Origin: Caryophanales bacterium UBA4855
GTDB taxonomy: Bacteria; Bacillota_I; Bacilli_A; RFN20; CAG-826
Length of the DNA stretch: 63,121 nucleotides
Assembly: GCA_002399785.1 (NCBI GenBank)
Contig: DHEH01000009.1
Span: forward strand, 1 to 63,121
Direction: 5' to 3'
Shown: piece by piece, positions 24,633 through 33,427 of the stretch
Layout of the letters: each line of letters begins with the position of its first letter
How positions within the stretch are numbered: the stretch's first letter is position 1
Program-made: the position numbers and the translations under genes
Notes under the pieces: model-generated
What the model was told of the DNA's origin: nothing
Seen by the model: the letters and a program-made list of their open reading frames with translations, nothing else
Databases searched by the model: none

Positions 24633-25164
24633 TTTTAACTGCCTCCTCAAGTTTAATTTTATCTATACCTAACATATTTAATCTTTTTAGCATCGATTTT
24701 CCATTACAATATCCAACATTTAACAATTCACAAACTTCTTTCCTTGTTTTTGCTGAGTCTTCTTGTCCTAACAAACCATATTCATATAAATCAGATATTT
24801 TGATTGATCCAACAATCTTGTTTGAATAAAATTGACAGTCTTTTATGGCATTTAACACTTCTTCTTTTGTTGATTCAGCAACACCAACCTTATGGTTTTT
24901 AATAGAAACTTCTTTTCTAACAAACGCATTGTAACATCCAGAAATTTTTTCATTAATTTTATTTCTAATTTGTATGCCCGGAAAGTCCGGATCAGTTAAA
25001 ATAATTATTTGTTGCTTTTCTTTAGCTTTTTTAAGAAAAATAATATCGTTTTCATTAACCGCAGACCCGTTAACCTTATAAAAATTACAATCCAAAAACG
25101 AAGATAAAAAGTCAATATCAGATTGTCCTTCGACCACAATTAACGCATCAATTTTATTTTTCAT
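24619..25164 (-). CDS. rnmV: Ribonuclease M5
   Basis: Matures 5S rRNA by cleaving both precursor ends. The 181-residue protein has an N-terminal Toprim domain with ALIVVEGQSDIDFL (catalytic Glu), IILTDPDFPGIQIRN and VGVAE, then the C-terminal M5 domain (LLNVGYCNGKSMLKRLNMLG). It overlaps tatD by 11 bp and rsmA by 14 bp within one operon. Confidence 0.93.
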   Translation of the reverse strand: MKNKIDALIVVEGQSDIDFLSSFLDCNFYKVNGSAVNENDIIFLKKAKEKQQIIILTDPDFPGIQIRNKINEKISGCYNAFVRKEVSIKNHKVGVAESTKEEVLNAIKDCQFYSNKIVGSIKISDLYEYGLLGQEDSAKTRKEVCELLNVGYCNGKSMLKRLNMLGIDKIKLEEAVKNVKH

Positions 25165-25939
25165 TTTTTTCCACGTGTAAAATATTTAAAGAATTTTCAA
25201 ACGTAATTTTTTCTAACTCATTTAAATCGAAAGAATAAGTATTTGCAGCGAATTTTACAGTATCCGCTATATATTTTGGTAAATTTATTTTTCCTCTATT
25301 TGGCTCTGGAGACAAATATGGAGCATCGGTTTCAAACACAGCATTTTCTAGACCTATATCTTTAAAAACTTCTTTTGTTTTTTTACTATTTTTAAAAGTC
25401 AAAACTCCACCAAACGCAATTTTATAGCCTAGCTTAACGAACTCTTTAGCAAGCTCAGTAGATCCTGAATAACAATGCATTATGCCAGCTTGTTTTACAG
25501 GATGTTTTTTTAATATTTCTAAAATATCAGATAGCGAATCGCGTGCATGTATTGAAATAGGTAAATTTAATTCATTAGCTAGATCAATTTGCTTTAAAAA
25601 CATTTCTTTTTGTATCGTTTTAGTTTCATCATCTTTTTCCCAATAATAATCTAAGCCAATCTCACCAATCGCTTTTACTTTTTTAGATGATAAAGCGATT
25701 TTTCTAATCTCATTAATAGTATTTGCATCATATTGTTCGTGTTCGGTAGGAATAATTCCAACAGCAGCAAAAACACAATCGTATTTATCCGCAATTTGAA
25801 CAGCTTTTTTGCTGCTTTCTATGTCGAAACCAACACATAGAAATTTTGAAACGCCTACTTCTCTGGCTTCAGAAATTTCTTGATCAAGGTTCTCTATTAG
25901 TTTTTCATCATTTAGATGAATATGGGTATCAAAAATCAT
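25154..25939 (-). CDS. tatD: TatD-family metal-dependent deoxyribonuclease
   Basis: Metallo-hydrolase of the amidohydrolase superfamily, implicated in DNA repair and 3'-5' exonuclease activity. The 261-residue TIM barrel has FDTHIHLN, AIGEIGLDYYWEKDD, PISIHARDS, IMHCYSGS and FETDAPYLSP, which together hold the metal ligands. I use the ATG at 25939, right after the mnmE stop; an in-frame GTG five codons earlier would overlap mnmE and has no advantage. The TatD-RnmV-RsmA order is standard. Confidence 0.92.
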   Translation of the reverse strand: MIFDTHIHLNDEKLIENLDQEISEAREVGVSKFLCVGFDIESSKKAVQIADKYDCVFAAVGIIPTEHEQYDANTINEIRKIALSSKKVKAIGEIGLDYYWEKDDETKTIQKEMFLKQIDLANELNLPISIHARDSLSDILEILKKHPVKQAGIMHCYSGSTELAKEFVKLGYKIAFGGVLTFKNSKKTKEVFKDIGLENAVFETDAPYLSPEPNRGKINLPKYIADTVKFAANTYSFDLNELEKITFENSLNILHVEKNEK

Positions 25940-25940
25940 C

Positions 25941-27263
25941 CTATTTACCAACACAAAATCTTGAAAATATTTCTTTTGCTACATCAAAATCACAATCTTC
26001 GCCTGTAATTGATAAAACATCCAAATAAATGCTTTTTACATCACAAGAAACAAGGTCAATTGGTGTATTTTCAATTGTATCTAAAATATGATTAATTTTT
26101 ACCAATATACTTTGTAATAAGCCGAGTTCTCTAACGTTATTGATCGAAGGATTGTCATAATTACTTTGATTCAACTCAAGTTTTTCAATTATTTTATTTT
26201 TTAATACATCAACGTTCTTAGTTATAGCGCTCAAATATAGTTTATTTGGCTCTTTTTTAGTAACTAAATCTTCTTTATTATAAACAATAATATTTAGTTT
26301 ATTAGAAATAAGATTCATTATTTTTTTATCTTCTTCATCAAAAGAATCAGCACTAAAAACAGCAATTACCAAATCAGCTTTCCTTAATTCTTGTTTAGAT
26401 TTATCAATTCCAATAGATTCAATTTTATCTTCGCTATCTCTGATTCCTGCAGTATCAAATAAATTGATGGATATGCCATTTAAAATAATTTTACCTTCAA
26501 CTATATCCCTTGTAGTGCCTTTGATATCAGTAACTATTGCTTTATCTTCATTTAATAAAGCATTGAGTATTGAAGATTTTCCAACATTAGGTTTCCCAAC
26601 AATTGCAACATTAATTCCATCTTTAATTATTTTCCCTTTGATGCCATTTTTTATCAAATTCCCTATGTAATCCTTATTCTTTTTACAAATTTCAATAATT
26701 TTAGAAACGTTAGCTTGTTCAATATCTTGATATTCTGGATAATCAATATTTACTTCAATGTTAGAATATAAGGCCCCAAAATCTTCCTTTATTGGTTTTA
26801 TAAGTTCAGAAGTTTTTCCCTTTAAAGACATCATAGAGAGTTTTTTACTTTCTTCACTTTCGGCATTGATAAGATCATTAACTGATTCAGCTTGAATTAA
26901 ATCCATTTTTCCATGTAAATAAGCACGAGAAGTGTATTCACCATGAGTCGCTAAAGTAGCTCCACATTTAATAGCTGTTTGAATGATTCTATTGAAAATT
27001 AAAACCGAGCCATGACACATAATCTCGACACTATCTTCTCCAGTATAAGAATGTGGTCCAATATATGCTAAAAGAACAACGTCATCAACAATTTCGTCTC
27101 CATCCATTATATAACCGTGCATTATTTTATTATGATCGATAGTGCTAACTTTTTTAGAAAAGAATTTATCGGCAACAAAAAAACAATCATCTCCGCTTAA
27201 ACGGATAATAGCTAACGCACTCTTTAATGGAGGAGTCGCTAAAGCGACGATTGTTTTAAACAT
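25941..27263 (-). CDS. mnmE: tRNA modification GTPase MnmE
   Basis: With MnmG installs the carboxymethylaminomethyl group on U34 of several tRNAs. The 440-residue protein has the N-terminal tetrahydrofolate-binding domain (MFKTIVALATPPLKSALAII), a helical domain carrying the inserted G domain (GKPNVGKSSILNALL, TDIKGTTRDIVEG, DTAGIRDSED, YNKED) and the C-terminal CVGK (usually CIGK) with the reactive Cys. The frame is open 30 codons upstream, but the family N-terminus fixes the start at 27263. Confidence 0.96.
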   Translation of the reverse strand: MFKTIVALATPPLKSALAIIRLSGDDCFFVADKFFSKKVSTIDHNKIMHGYIMDGDEIVDDVVLLAYIGPHSYTGEDSVEIMCHGSVLIFNRIIQTAIKCGATLATHGEYTSRAYLHGKMDLIQAESVNDLINAESEESKKLSMMSLKGKTSELIKPIKEDFGALYSNIEVNIDYPEYQDIEQANVSKIIEICKKNKDYIGNLIKNGIKGKIIKDGINVAIVGKPNVGKSSILNALLNEDKAIVTDIKGTTRDIVEGKIILNGISINLFDTAGIRDSEDKIESIGIDKSKQELRKADLVIAVFSADSFDEEDKKIMNLISNKLNIIVYNKEDLVTKKEPNKLYLSAITKNVDVLKNKIIEKLELNQSNYDNPSINNVRELGLLQSILVKINHILDTIENTPIDLVSCDVKSIYLDVLSITGEDCDFDVAKEIFSRFCVGK

Positions 27264-27285
27264 ACAATAATTATAGCAAGAAATA

Positions 27286-27942
27286 TTAGTCTTGTTTATT
27301 TTCTTCTGTATTAGAAGTGTTGGTTGGTTCAGAAACGTAAGTATTTCCAACATAGGAAATTACAATGGCTCTATCCTTACCATCACCAATTGAATCAGAT
27401 TTAATATTTTTCCATGAAGCTAAAGCATTATGAACTTTTTTTCTCTCGTCTGGTGTCATAGAATCAAGTTTAATACTAGCGTGAGTTTTCACAACTTCTT
27501 TAGCTGCATCTTTTGCAATATGAATAACTTTGTTATATTTTCTGTCTTTATAGTCGCCAATATCTAATAAAATTCTAAATTTTCTTTTAAATTTTGCGCT
27601 AACAGATAATTTAGTTAATTCATTTAAAGATTGTAAAGTGCTTCCGTTTTTACCAATTAAAATTGAGTTATGATTGGTCTCAAGTAAAATCTTAATAATA
27701 TCGTCTTTAACGAATGATTTTAAAGAAACTTCAAAACCTAAAGCATGACAAACATCAGTTAAATATGTTTCAGCATATTCAACGACATCAGTGATTTCGG
27801 CAACAGAAATTGTACATTTTTTGATAAATATACCTTTCTTTTCTTCTTCAATAGTGTAGTTTAATTTTTCTTCTGGAATATTAAGTTCCTTGCAAGCAGA
27901 AGCAATTGCTTCTTCTAACGTTTTTTCAGTAAATTTTTTCAT
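27286..27942 (-). CDS. khpB: RNA-binding protein KhpB (Jag/EloR)
   Basis: A 218-residue RNA-binding protein that, with KhpA, influences cell elongation and division in Firmicutes. It shows the Jag_N domain (TEKTLEEAIASACKELNIPEE), a KH domain with LIGKNGSTLQSLNELTKL (about 95-135) and an R3H domain with SMTPDERKKVHNALASW (about 165-185). It follows yidC by 1 bp, as usual for spoIIIJ-jag. The tail is short, acidic and Asn/Thr-rich. Confidence 0.93.
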   Translation of the reverse strand: MKKFTEKTLEEAIASACKELNIPEEKLNYTIEEEKKGIFIKKCTISVAEITDVVEYAETYLTDVCHALGFEVSLKSFVKDDIIKILLETNHNSILIGKNGSTLQSLNELTKLSVSAKFKRKFRILLDIGDYKDRKYNKVIHIAKDAAKEVVKTHASIKLDSMTPDERKKVHNALASWKNIKSDSIGDGKDRAIVISYVGNTYVSEPTNTSNTEENKQD

Positions 27943-27943
27943 T

Positions 27944-29755
27944 TTAATTCAAATCCTTCTTTTTAGTGAAAATAAAGTGCATGATAACAGAAGTTAAAAT
28001 GCTGATGATCGCTCCAATAAACCAGTAAACACCCATAGCACTTGGAAGATTAAATCCAAGGATAATTGTGAAAATAATCATACCCCATTGAACCCACTTC
28101 ATAGTCTTAGTTTGTTCGTTTTGAGTAGGATTTACACCAGTTCTTGAAACTTGTTTCATCTTTTTCTTATTCAACCGCTGTGGAATAAGCATAGCAAATA
28201 CTTGAGCAGCACTCATTAATATAATAAGAACAAGGGCTGTCCACCATCCAGGGTTTCCTGGCCAACCAGAGAAGTTTGTTAAAACACTCCAGATTGTATC
28301 ACTGAGTCTTAATCCTAAAACTGCATCGATTGATAAAGCAGCGACACCTTGTAAAGCGTTCCACACACAGATAAATAGTGGGAATTGTACAACCATTAAT
28401 AATAAAGGTAAAAAAGGATGAACTTTATATTTTTTATATAAAGCCATTTGTTCTTGAGCCATCTTTTGTTTTTCATAGTTGTTAGTGTTACTATTTGGAT
28501 ATTTTTCTTGTAACTTAGCAAGTTTTGGTTGTAAGTATTGTTGTTTTTGTTGAGAAATAGTGGATGGTAAAGTAACAACTTGGAATAATAATCTAACAAT
28601 TAATGTAACAACAATAATTGCTAAAATTTGTCCCCATCCATTCATTCCAAAAGCATGAGATAAATTATCGGTTAAAATACCAATTGGATAAACCAATAAA
28701 CCTTCAAGTGGTCCGTGTGAGAAAGCTGCTCCCCATCCGGCCCAGAAATCTACGCCTTTTCCTTCTATAAATACAGTATCGTTCAATAAATCATTACTTG
28801 TGTGGCCATATAAACCATCGTTTGAAGTGATACAAGTTCTAATTGCATTTATTTTTGAATCAAGTGTTGATTTATAAAGTGATAAATAATTAGCGCTCAT
28901 AGTTTCATCGAGATCAACTTTACCTTCTTCAATAATCGCTTTATTGAAAGCTTCAATTTTTTGATATGGAGCTGCAACAGTTTCGTTTTTATCATTTGTA
29001 GTGAAACCATCGAACTTTTTATATCCTAATAATGTATTAACAGAATAATTTCTTCCGAAAGTATCAGTCGATGATGTTGGTTCTGAAGTTCCAAGAAGTT
29101 TATTAAGTTTAGCGTTTTTCTCAGTTCCTTCTTCCATATTTATATAAGATTTGTAATCACTATATGAATAGCCATAAAGTTGTTCAAAAGTGACATTTTC
29201 ATCTGTAATTCCCTTAAACCACGAAAAATTATTATCCCCCGCAAAGAAAGAAGATAAAACTTTTAAATCAAGTTCTTCAAAATATTGGTAACTTGGAATA
29301 TAAATTCCATTACTTTTTGCTGTAGTGATCACGGATTGAGTAAAACTATTTAATCCGTATTCAAAATCGATATTTTTATAAACACCATCATCATTTTTTT
29401 GAGTTGAAGCATTTTCTAAACGATATACATTTGGTTTTACATAGGTTAAAGTACCAACTGTTCCAAATACATTGTCATCAACTGCTTCATAAGTTGTTCC
29501 ATCATTACTTAGTTTTTTAACATTGTTAAATGTAACTGATATTTCAGAATTATAATTAGTTTGTTGGCTAAATGTTTGTAAAACGTAATCTTTTGCATCA
29601 TCTTTAGAAGCAAAAAAACGCATATTTAAAGAATCATATGCGTAACGATAATTGTTTAAATCATTAGTGGAACAAAAGGAATTACAACTTGATAACACGC
29701 TTGCGCATACAACAACACCAGCAACCCCTAAAGCATATTTGACTTTTTTATTCAT
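27944..29755 (-). CDS. yidC: YidC/Oxa1-type membrane protein insertase, lipoprotein
   Basis: Inserts proteins into the cytoplasmic membrane with or without SecYEG. The N-terminus is a lipoprotein signal with lipobox LSSC around residue 24. A large extracytoplasmic segment of about 320 residues follows, longer than in Bacillus SpoIIIJ. Then comes the five-helix Oxa1 core starting near residue 340 (GWGQILAIIVVTLIVRLLFQ, with the hydrophilic-groove Arg), the coiled hairpin PKLAKLQEKYPNSNTNNYEK and FPLFICVWNALQGV. The order rpmH-rnpA-yidC-khpB-mnmE supports the call. Confidence 0.94.
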   Translation of the reverse strand: MNKKVKYALGVAGVVVCASVLSSCNSFCSTNDLNNYRYAYDSLNMRFFASKDDAKDYVLQTFSQQTNYNSEISVTFNNVKKLSNDGTTYEAVDDNVFGTVGTLTYVKPNVYRLENASTQKNDDGVYKNIDFEYGLNSFTQSVITTAKSNGIYIPSYQYFEELDLKVLSSFFAGDNNFSWFKGITDENVTFEQLYGYSYSDYKSYINMEEGTEKNAKLNKLLGTSEPTSSTDTFGRNYSVNTLLGYKKFDGFTTNDKNETVAAPYQKIEAFNKAIIEEGKVDLDETMSANYLSLYKSTLDSKINAIRTCITSNDGLYGHTSNDLLNDTVFIEGKGVDFWAGWGAAFSHGPLEGLLVYPIGILTDNLSHAFGMNGWGQILAIIVVTLIVRLLFQVVTLPSTISQQKQQYLQPKLAKLQEKYPNSNTNNYEKQKMAQEQMALYKKYKVHPFLPLLLMVVQFPLFICVWNALQGVAALSIDAVLGLRLSDTIWSVLTNFSGWPGNPGWWTALVLIILMSAAQVFAMLIPQRLNKKKMKQVSRTGVNPTQNEQTKTMKWVQWGMIIFTIILGFNLPSAMGVYWFIGAIISILTSVIMHFIFTKKKDLN

Positions 29756-30086
29756 TAATGTCTCCCTTAAGGTTATTTAGTAGTTTTGTTAATTCGTTTT
29801 TGTTTTCATCGAACTTATTACAATCGTAATTGCTAGATATAGCAACAACGATATCAATTTTCTCGTTATATGTTATAACCGAATCAATAATCATTCTTAC
29901 TTGTCTTTTAATTTTGTTTCTTGTAACAGCTATTCCGTTTCTCTTTCCTACTAAAATTCCTATTCGTGTAAATTCGTCATCTTTTTTTCTATAGTAAACA
30001 GTATAACTATTCGACCTATAAGAATGATGGAGTTTCATAATCTCTTGAAACTCACGATACTTTTTAATGACGTTTTCTTTTTTCAT
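29748..30086 (-). CDS. rnpA: Ribonuclease P protein component
   Basis: Protein subunit of RNase P, which matures tRNA 5' ends. The 112-residue protein contains RIGILVGKRNGIAVTRNKIKRQVRMII, a variant of the family RNR motif. It overlaps yidC by 8 bp, and its ATG shares one base with the rpmH stop codon (TAATG), implying translational coupling. Confidence 0.94.
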   Translation of the reverse strand: MKKENVIKKYREFQEIMKLHHSYRSNSYTVYYRKKDDEFTRIGILVGKRNGIAVTRNKIKRQVRMIIDSVITYNEKIDIVVAISSNYDCNKFDENKNELTKLLNNLKGDINE

Positions 30087-30232
30087 TAGTCGCTAACAGT
30101 TAAAGATTTTCTTCCCTTAGCTCTTCTTAAAGCTAAGATCTTTCTTCCGTGACCAGTAGCCATTCTAGCTCTAAAACCATGTGTTCTAAATTTGTGAACC
30201 TTACTTGGTTGATATGTTTTCTTACTTGCCAT
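30086..30232 (-). CDS. rpmH: 50S ribosomal protein L34
   Basis: A 48-residue basic protein reading MASKKTYQPSKVHKFRTHGF at its start, then RARMATGHGRKILALRRAKG. It is the classical first gene left of oriC. It is slightly longer than the usual 44-46 residues, with the C-terminus KSLTVSD. A strong GGAGGT site precedes the ATG. It is co-transcribed with rnpA from the promoter at 30265-30294. Confidence 0.97.
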   Translation of the reverse strand: MASKKTYQPSKVHKFRTHGFRARMATGHGRKILALRRAKGRKSLTVSD

Positions 30233-30264
30233 AATATATTACCTCCGATTAAGTAGCGTGTTTT

Positions 30265-30294
30265 ATTATATATGTTTATACATATATATGTCAA
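30265..30294 (-). promoter_or_regulatory. rpmH operon promoter
   Basis: On the minus strand, -35 TTGACA (30294-30289) and -10 TATAAT (30270-30265) with an 18-bp spacer, 32 bp upstream of the rpmH ATG. Near-consensus, as expected for a ribosomal-protein operon. Confidence 0.85.
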
Positions 30295-30381
30295 ACAAAA
30301 ACGGACTAGGCATTTTTTAGCCTACTTTATAAAATTAATAATTGAAAATCTAAATATTTTTCCCGATTTTTGAAAATTTTT

Positions 30382-30620
30382 AATCTTTCCACATTTATGT
30401 TAATTTAAGTGCTATTTTTGTGAAAATCATTAAATAATGCGATAAATAGCGATTTTTTACTACTTTTTAACAATGACAAAATGAAGAAATCTTTTAACAT
30501 AACTTCACAATTCCACATTTGAAACACTTATCCACATAGTTATCCACACATCATTTTGTGGAAATAGTGAAAAATCACTATTTTTGCTCACTTTTTTAAA
30601 GGTAAAATGTGGAAAACTTA
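30382..30620. other. oriC: Chromosomal replication origin, dnaA-upstream part
   Basis: The 469-bp gap between divergent rpmH and dnaA holds two perfect DnaA boxes TTATCCACA (30528-30536 and 30540-30548). Several one- or two-mismatch boxes are present, such as TTTCCACAT near 30387, TTCCACATT near 30511, and TGTGGAAA in reverse near 30557 and 30607. AT-rich stretches separate them. With the dnaA-dnaN box cluster this makes a bipartite origin of the Bacillus type. Confidence 0.88.
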
Positions 30621-30701
30621 AAATTACAAAATTTGTCACTTTTTTCTAATCAGTTTAGTGATAAAATCTAAATACAATTATTTAGAAAGGGGATAAGGTT
30701 T

Positions 30702-32063
30702 ATGGGTTTGTCTACACTTAGTGAAATATCCAACTTATGGCAAAGAATACTTGAAGGCCTTTCTAAAGATTTAGATAAAATGGTATTCGACGCTTTTTTG
30801 AAAGATTCTTATATTTATTCGATAGAAGGTGACAAAATCATTGTTGGATGTAATAGTGATTTAAGTGAAAATGTCTTAAACGAACAATATAAAGATCCAA
30901 TTGTTGTCCGTGTAAATAAAGAAACTGGTAGTAATTTTACTGTTGTTTTTGTTAATAGCGAAAAATTAAAAAATAAGAATGCTACTGAACTAGTTAATAA
31001 GTCAGAATATAAGTTTTTTAACAACATAAAATTAGATCAACAATTCACTTTTGATTCTTTTGTTGTGGGACCAAGCAATAGAGAAGCTAGTCAAGCTGCT
31101 TTAATTGCTGCAAGTAATCCAGGAAAATTTTATAATCCTTTATTTATTTACGGTGGAAGCGGATTAGGAAAGACTCATTTACTTAACGCTATCGGAAATT
31201 ATGTCAAAGAAAGGCAACCAACAACAAAAATTTTATATGTAACAGCTCAAGATTTCATTTATCAATACATAGATTATGCAAATAGTGCTAATAAAGATGA
31301 AAGTTTATCAAAATTTATCAAGAGTTTTGATATGTTACTTTTAGATGATGTTCAAATGATGAAAGATAAGAAAAAAACATTAGAGTTTTTCTTCGATATT
31401 TATCAATATCTCCTGCAAAACCACAAACAAATCGTCTTAACTAGTGATAGATTGCCATCAGAATTAGACGGAATTGATGCGAGATTAGTTTCACGTTTTA
31501 TGGATGGATTAACTGTTCAAATCGAACGACCAAGCAGTGAAATGTGTCAAGATATTTTAAAAAAGAAGATAATCGATGCTGGACTAGATGTCGATGAATT
31601 TGATCCAGAAGTTATTGTCTTTGTAGCTGACAAATTTAAATCTTCAATTAGAGAATTAAATGGAGCATTGAATAGAATTATTTTTATTAAAAATTTAAGA
31701 CATGCAGACCATATAGACATCAATCTAACATGCGAAGCCCTCGCTAATTTAATAAATGTAAGTGATGCACATAGCAAAGTTAATGAACAAAAAATCTTAA
31801 ACGTCGTTAGTAATTACTTCAATATTAGCGTTAATCAAATGACTGGAAAACTCAAAACTGGACAGATAGCTAACGCAAGACATGTCGCAATTTACTTAAT
31901 GAGAAACTTACTTAATATCTCGCTAAAACAAATTGGTGAATTATTCTCTAATAGAGATCACACAACGATTATGCACAGTGTATCTAAAGTTGAAGAATTG
32001 TTGAAAAACGATCAACAAACAAAAATTGCTATAAATGAAATTAAAAATCGACTAAAGGCTTAA
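30702..32063 (+). CDS. dnaA: Chromosomal replication initiator DnaA
   Basis: Binds DnaA boxes and opens the origin. The 453-residue protein has domain I (residues 1-90), a short linker, an AAA+ domain with Walker A GGSGLGKTH (about 151) and Walker B DMLLLDDVQMM, and the C-terminal box-binding domain with the signature FSNRDHTTIMHSVSKVEEL. An AAAGGGGATAAGG leader precedes the ATG. Transcribed away from oriC toward dnaN. Confidence 0.98.
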   Translation: MGLSTLSEISNLWQRILEGLSKDLDKMVFDAFLKDSYIYSIEGDKIIVGCNSDLSENVLNEQYKDPIVVRVNKETGSNFTVVFVNSEKLKNKNATELVNKSEYKFFNNIKLDQQFTFDSFVVGPSNREASQAALIAASNPGKFYNPLFIYGGSGLGKTHLLNAIGNYVKERQPTTKILYVTAQDFIYQYIDYANSANKDESLSKFIKSFDMLLLDDVQMMKDKKKTLEFFFDIYQYLLQNHKQIVLTSDRLPSELDGIDARLVSRFMDGLTVQIERPSSEMCQDILKKKIIDAGLDVDEFDPEVIVFVADKFKSSIRELNGALNRIIFIKNLRHADHIDINLTCEALANLINVSDAHSKVNEQKILNVVSNYFNISVNQMTGKLKTGQIANARHVAIYLMRNLLNISLKQIGELFSNRDHTTIMHSVSKVEELLKNDQQTKIAINEIKNRLKA

Positions 32064-32106
32064 AATATCATACTTTAAATGTTAAAATTAAGCATGAATT
32101 AGGAGA

Positions 32107-32139
32107 TTTCCACAATTTCCACACAGCTTATTATTATTA
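32107..32139 (+). other. oriC: DnaA boxes and DnaA-trio-like repeat in the dnaA-dnaN gap
   Basis: Two adjacent DnaA-box variants, TTTCCACAA (32107-32115) and TTTCCACAC (32116-32124), then AGC, then TTA repeated four times (32128-32139). A box followed by a short GC step and 3-bp repeats reading 3'-AAT-5' on the other strand is the reported layout of bacterial unwinding elements (DnaA-trio). This suggests that unwinding occurs here, downstream of dnaA. Confidence 0.65.
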
Positions 32140-32163
32140 AAAGAATTATAGAGGTATAAAAAA

Positions 32164-33285
32164 ATGAAATTTACTATTAACAAAGATGAGTTCTTAAAAG
32201 GATTATTACAAGTTGGAAAAATTATTCCTACTAAAGCAATATATCCAACATTAACAAACGTCAAAATTGAACTAAATGATGCAGGATTAGTCTTAACTGG
32301 AAGCGATGGACAAATATCTATTCAATCAACTATTCCATTCTTCATCGATGATAAAGAAATTATTAGAGATGTCGAAAAAGGTTCAATTCTTGTTGATAAT
32401 CACATCATCACTGAAATTGTTAGAAGAGTTGATGGTAAGGAAATATCTTTTGTTGCTTTAGAAGATTCAATTGTTGAAATTGATAATGAAAAATCTTCAT
32501 TTAAACTTAATTCGATTAGAGGCGAAGAATATCAAGATATAGATTTTGATGAAAATGGCGTTAAAGTAACAGTTTCTGCAAAACAACTTTTAGAAGCAGT
32601 TAACCAAGTTAGTTTTGCTGCCTGCATAAAAAGTACTAGACAAGTTTTAACAGCTATCAATATGACTTCTGATTCTTCTCACATTTCTTTTGTTGCCACC
32701 GACAGTGCTAGATTAGCTGAAAAAGACATTGAAGCTAGTACTACCGAAAGATTTAGTGCTAATATTCCAGCAAAAAGTTTTATAGAACTTACAAAATCAA
32801 TTACTAATGAGGAAGATGTTGTGATGTTTATTAGTGATAAAAAAGCTTTATTCCAATTGAATCATACCCTTATGACCACAACTCTTACTGGTGGAGATTA
32901 TCCAAATACTAAAAATATTATTCCTAAGTCATTTCAATATACTCTTGAAGTTAATGCTTTTGAATTTTTAAATGCTATGGATAGAGTTGCTATTCTTAGT
33001 GGTGAAAAACAAAACGTCGTCAAGATATCAATGACTGAAAATAAGGTTGTTGTTTCATGCAGATCTTCTCAACTTGGTAGTGCAGAAGAATCTATCAAAT
33101 TATTTAAATATAATGGGGATTCGCTAGAGATTTCGGTAAATAATGAGTTTGTTAGCAGTGCAATAAAAGCACTTAATTGCGAAGACGTTTCTCTTAATTT
33201 TAATGGAGCTATGAAGTCATTTACAATCAGTAACAAAAATGATCCTAACATCATTCAATTGCTCACACCGATTAGAACTTATTAA
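32164..33285 (+). CDS. dnaN: DNA polymerase III beta subunit (sliding clamp)
   Basis: Ring-shaped processivity clamp. The 373-residue protein has the three-domain clamp fold: MKFTINKDEFLKGLLQVGKI at the start, AIYPTLTNVKIEL, domain II with VNQVSFAACIKSTRQVLTAI, and the C-terminus ending NIIQLLTPIRTY that forms the partner-binding pocket. A GAGGT site precedes the ATG. In most relatives yaaA/recF follow directly; here about 13.5 kb intervenes. Confidence 0.98.
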   Translation: MKFTINKDEFLKGLLQVGKIIPTKAIYPTLTNVKIELNDAGLVLTGSDGQISIQSTIPFFIDDKEIIRDVEKGSILVDNHIITEIVRRVDGKEISFVALEDSIVEIDNEKSSFKLNSIRGEEYQDIDFDENGVKVTVSAKQLLEAVNQVSFAACIKSTRQVLTAINMTSDSSHISFVATDSARLAEKDIEASTTERFSANIPAKSFIELTKSITNEEDVVMFISDKKALFQLNHTLMTTTLTGGDYPNTKNIIPKSFQYTLEVNAFEFLNAMDRVAILSGEKQNVVKISMTENKVVVSCRSSQLGSAEESIKLFKYNGDSLEISVNNEFVSSAIKALNCEDVSLNFNGAMKSFTISNKNDPNIIQLLTPIRTY

Positions 33286-33305
33286 TATTGAAAAAGATTT
33301 CGAAT

Positions 33306-33320
33306 GAGCACACCTCGTAA
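33306..33320 (+). other. attL: Candidate left attachment site
   Basis: GAGCACACCTCGTAA, 20 bp after the dnaN stop. It matches the right-end copy except for C/A at base 6 and G/A at base 12. TnpX/TndX-type recombinases act at a GA dinucleotide, which begins both copies. Confidence 0.45.
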
Positions 33321-33349
33321 GAACGATGTTCATTAAAGGCTACCCAAAG

Positions 33350-33378
33350 ACTACTTAGTAAAATCTAGGTAGTTTTTT
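33350..33378 (+). terminator. Terminator, plus strand, after dnaN
   Basis: ACTACTTAG (33350-33358) pairs with CTAGGTAGT (33365-33373, one G-U) around TAAAAT, followed by T residues. If the attachment sites proposed here are right, it belongs to the element rather than to dnaN. Confidence 0.8.
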
Positions 33379-33382
33379 GTTT

Positions 33383-33417
33383 CAAAAGAAAAGCACCTTT
33401 GATGTTATCTCCGGTGC
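33383..33417 (-). terminator. Terminator of the defence-like operon
   Basis: On the minus strand GCACC (33417-33413) and GGTGC (33397-33393) with a 15-nt loop, followed by TTTTCTTTT. It lies 10 bp beyond the stop of the last operon gene. Confidence 0.65.
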
Positions 33418-33427
33418 AATTGTGTAT

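Noticed and set aside
25225..25260. Further dispersed-repeat copy in tatD (and a similar string near 11360 in mfd)
   Set aside because: GCTGCAAATACT is shared with the motif, but the flanking C-runs are missing, and the tatD residues are ordinary for the family. Likely chance.
26505..26525. Repeat copy at TATCCCTTGTAGTGCC in mnmE
   Set aside because: This is the codon sequence of the conserved GTTRDI switch region and lacks the TGCAAA core.
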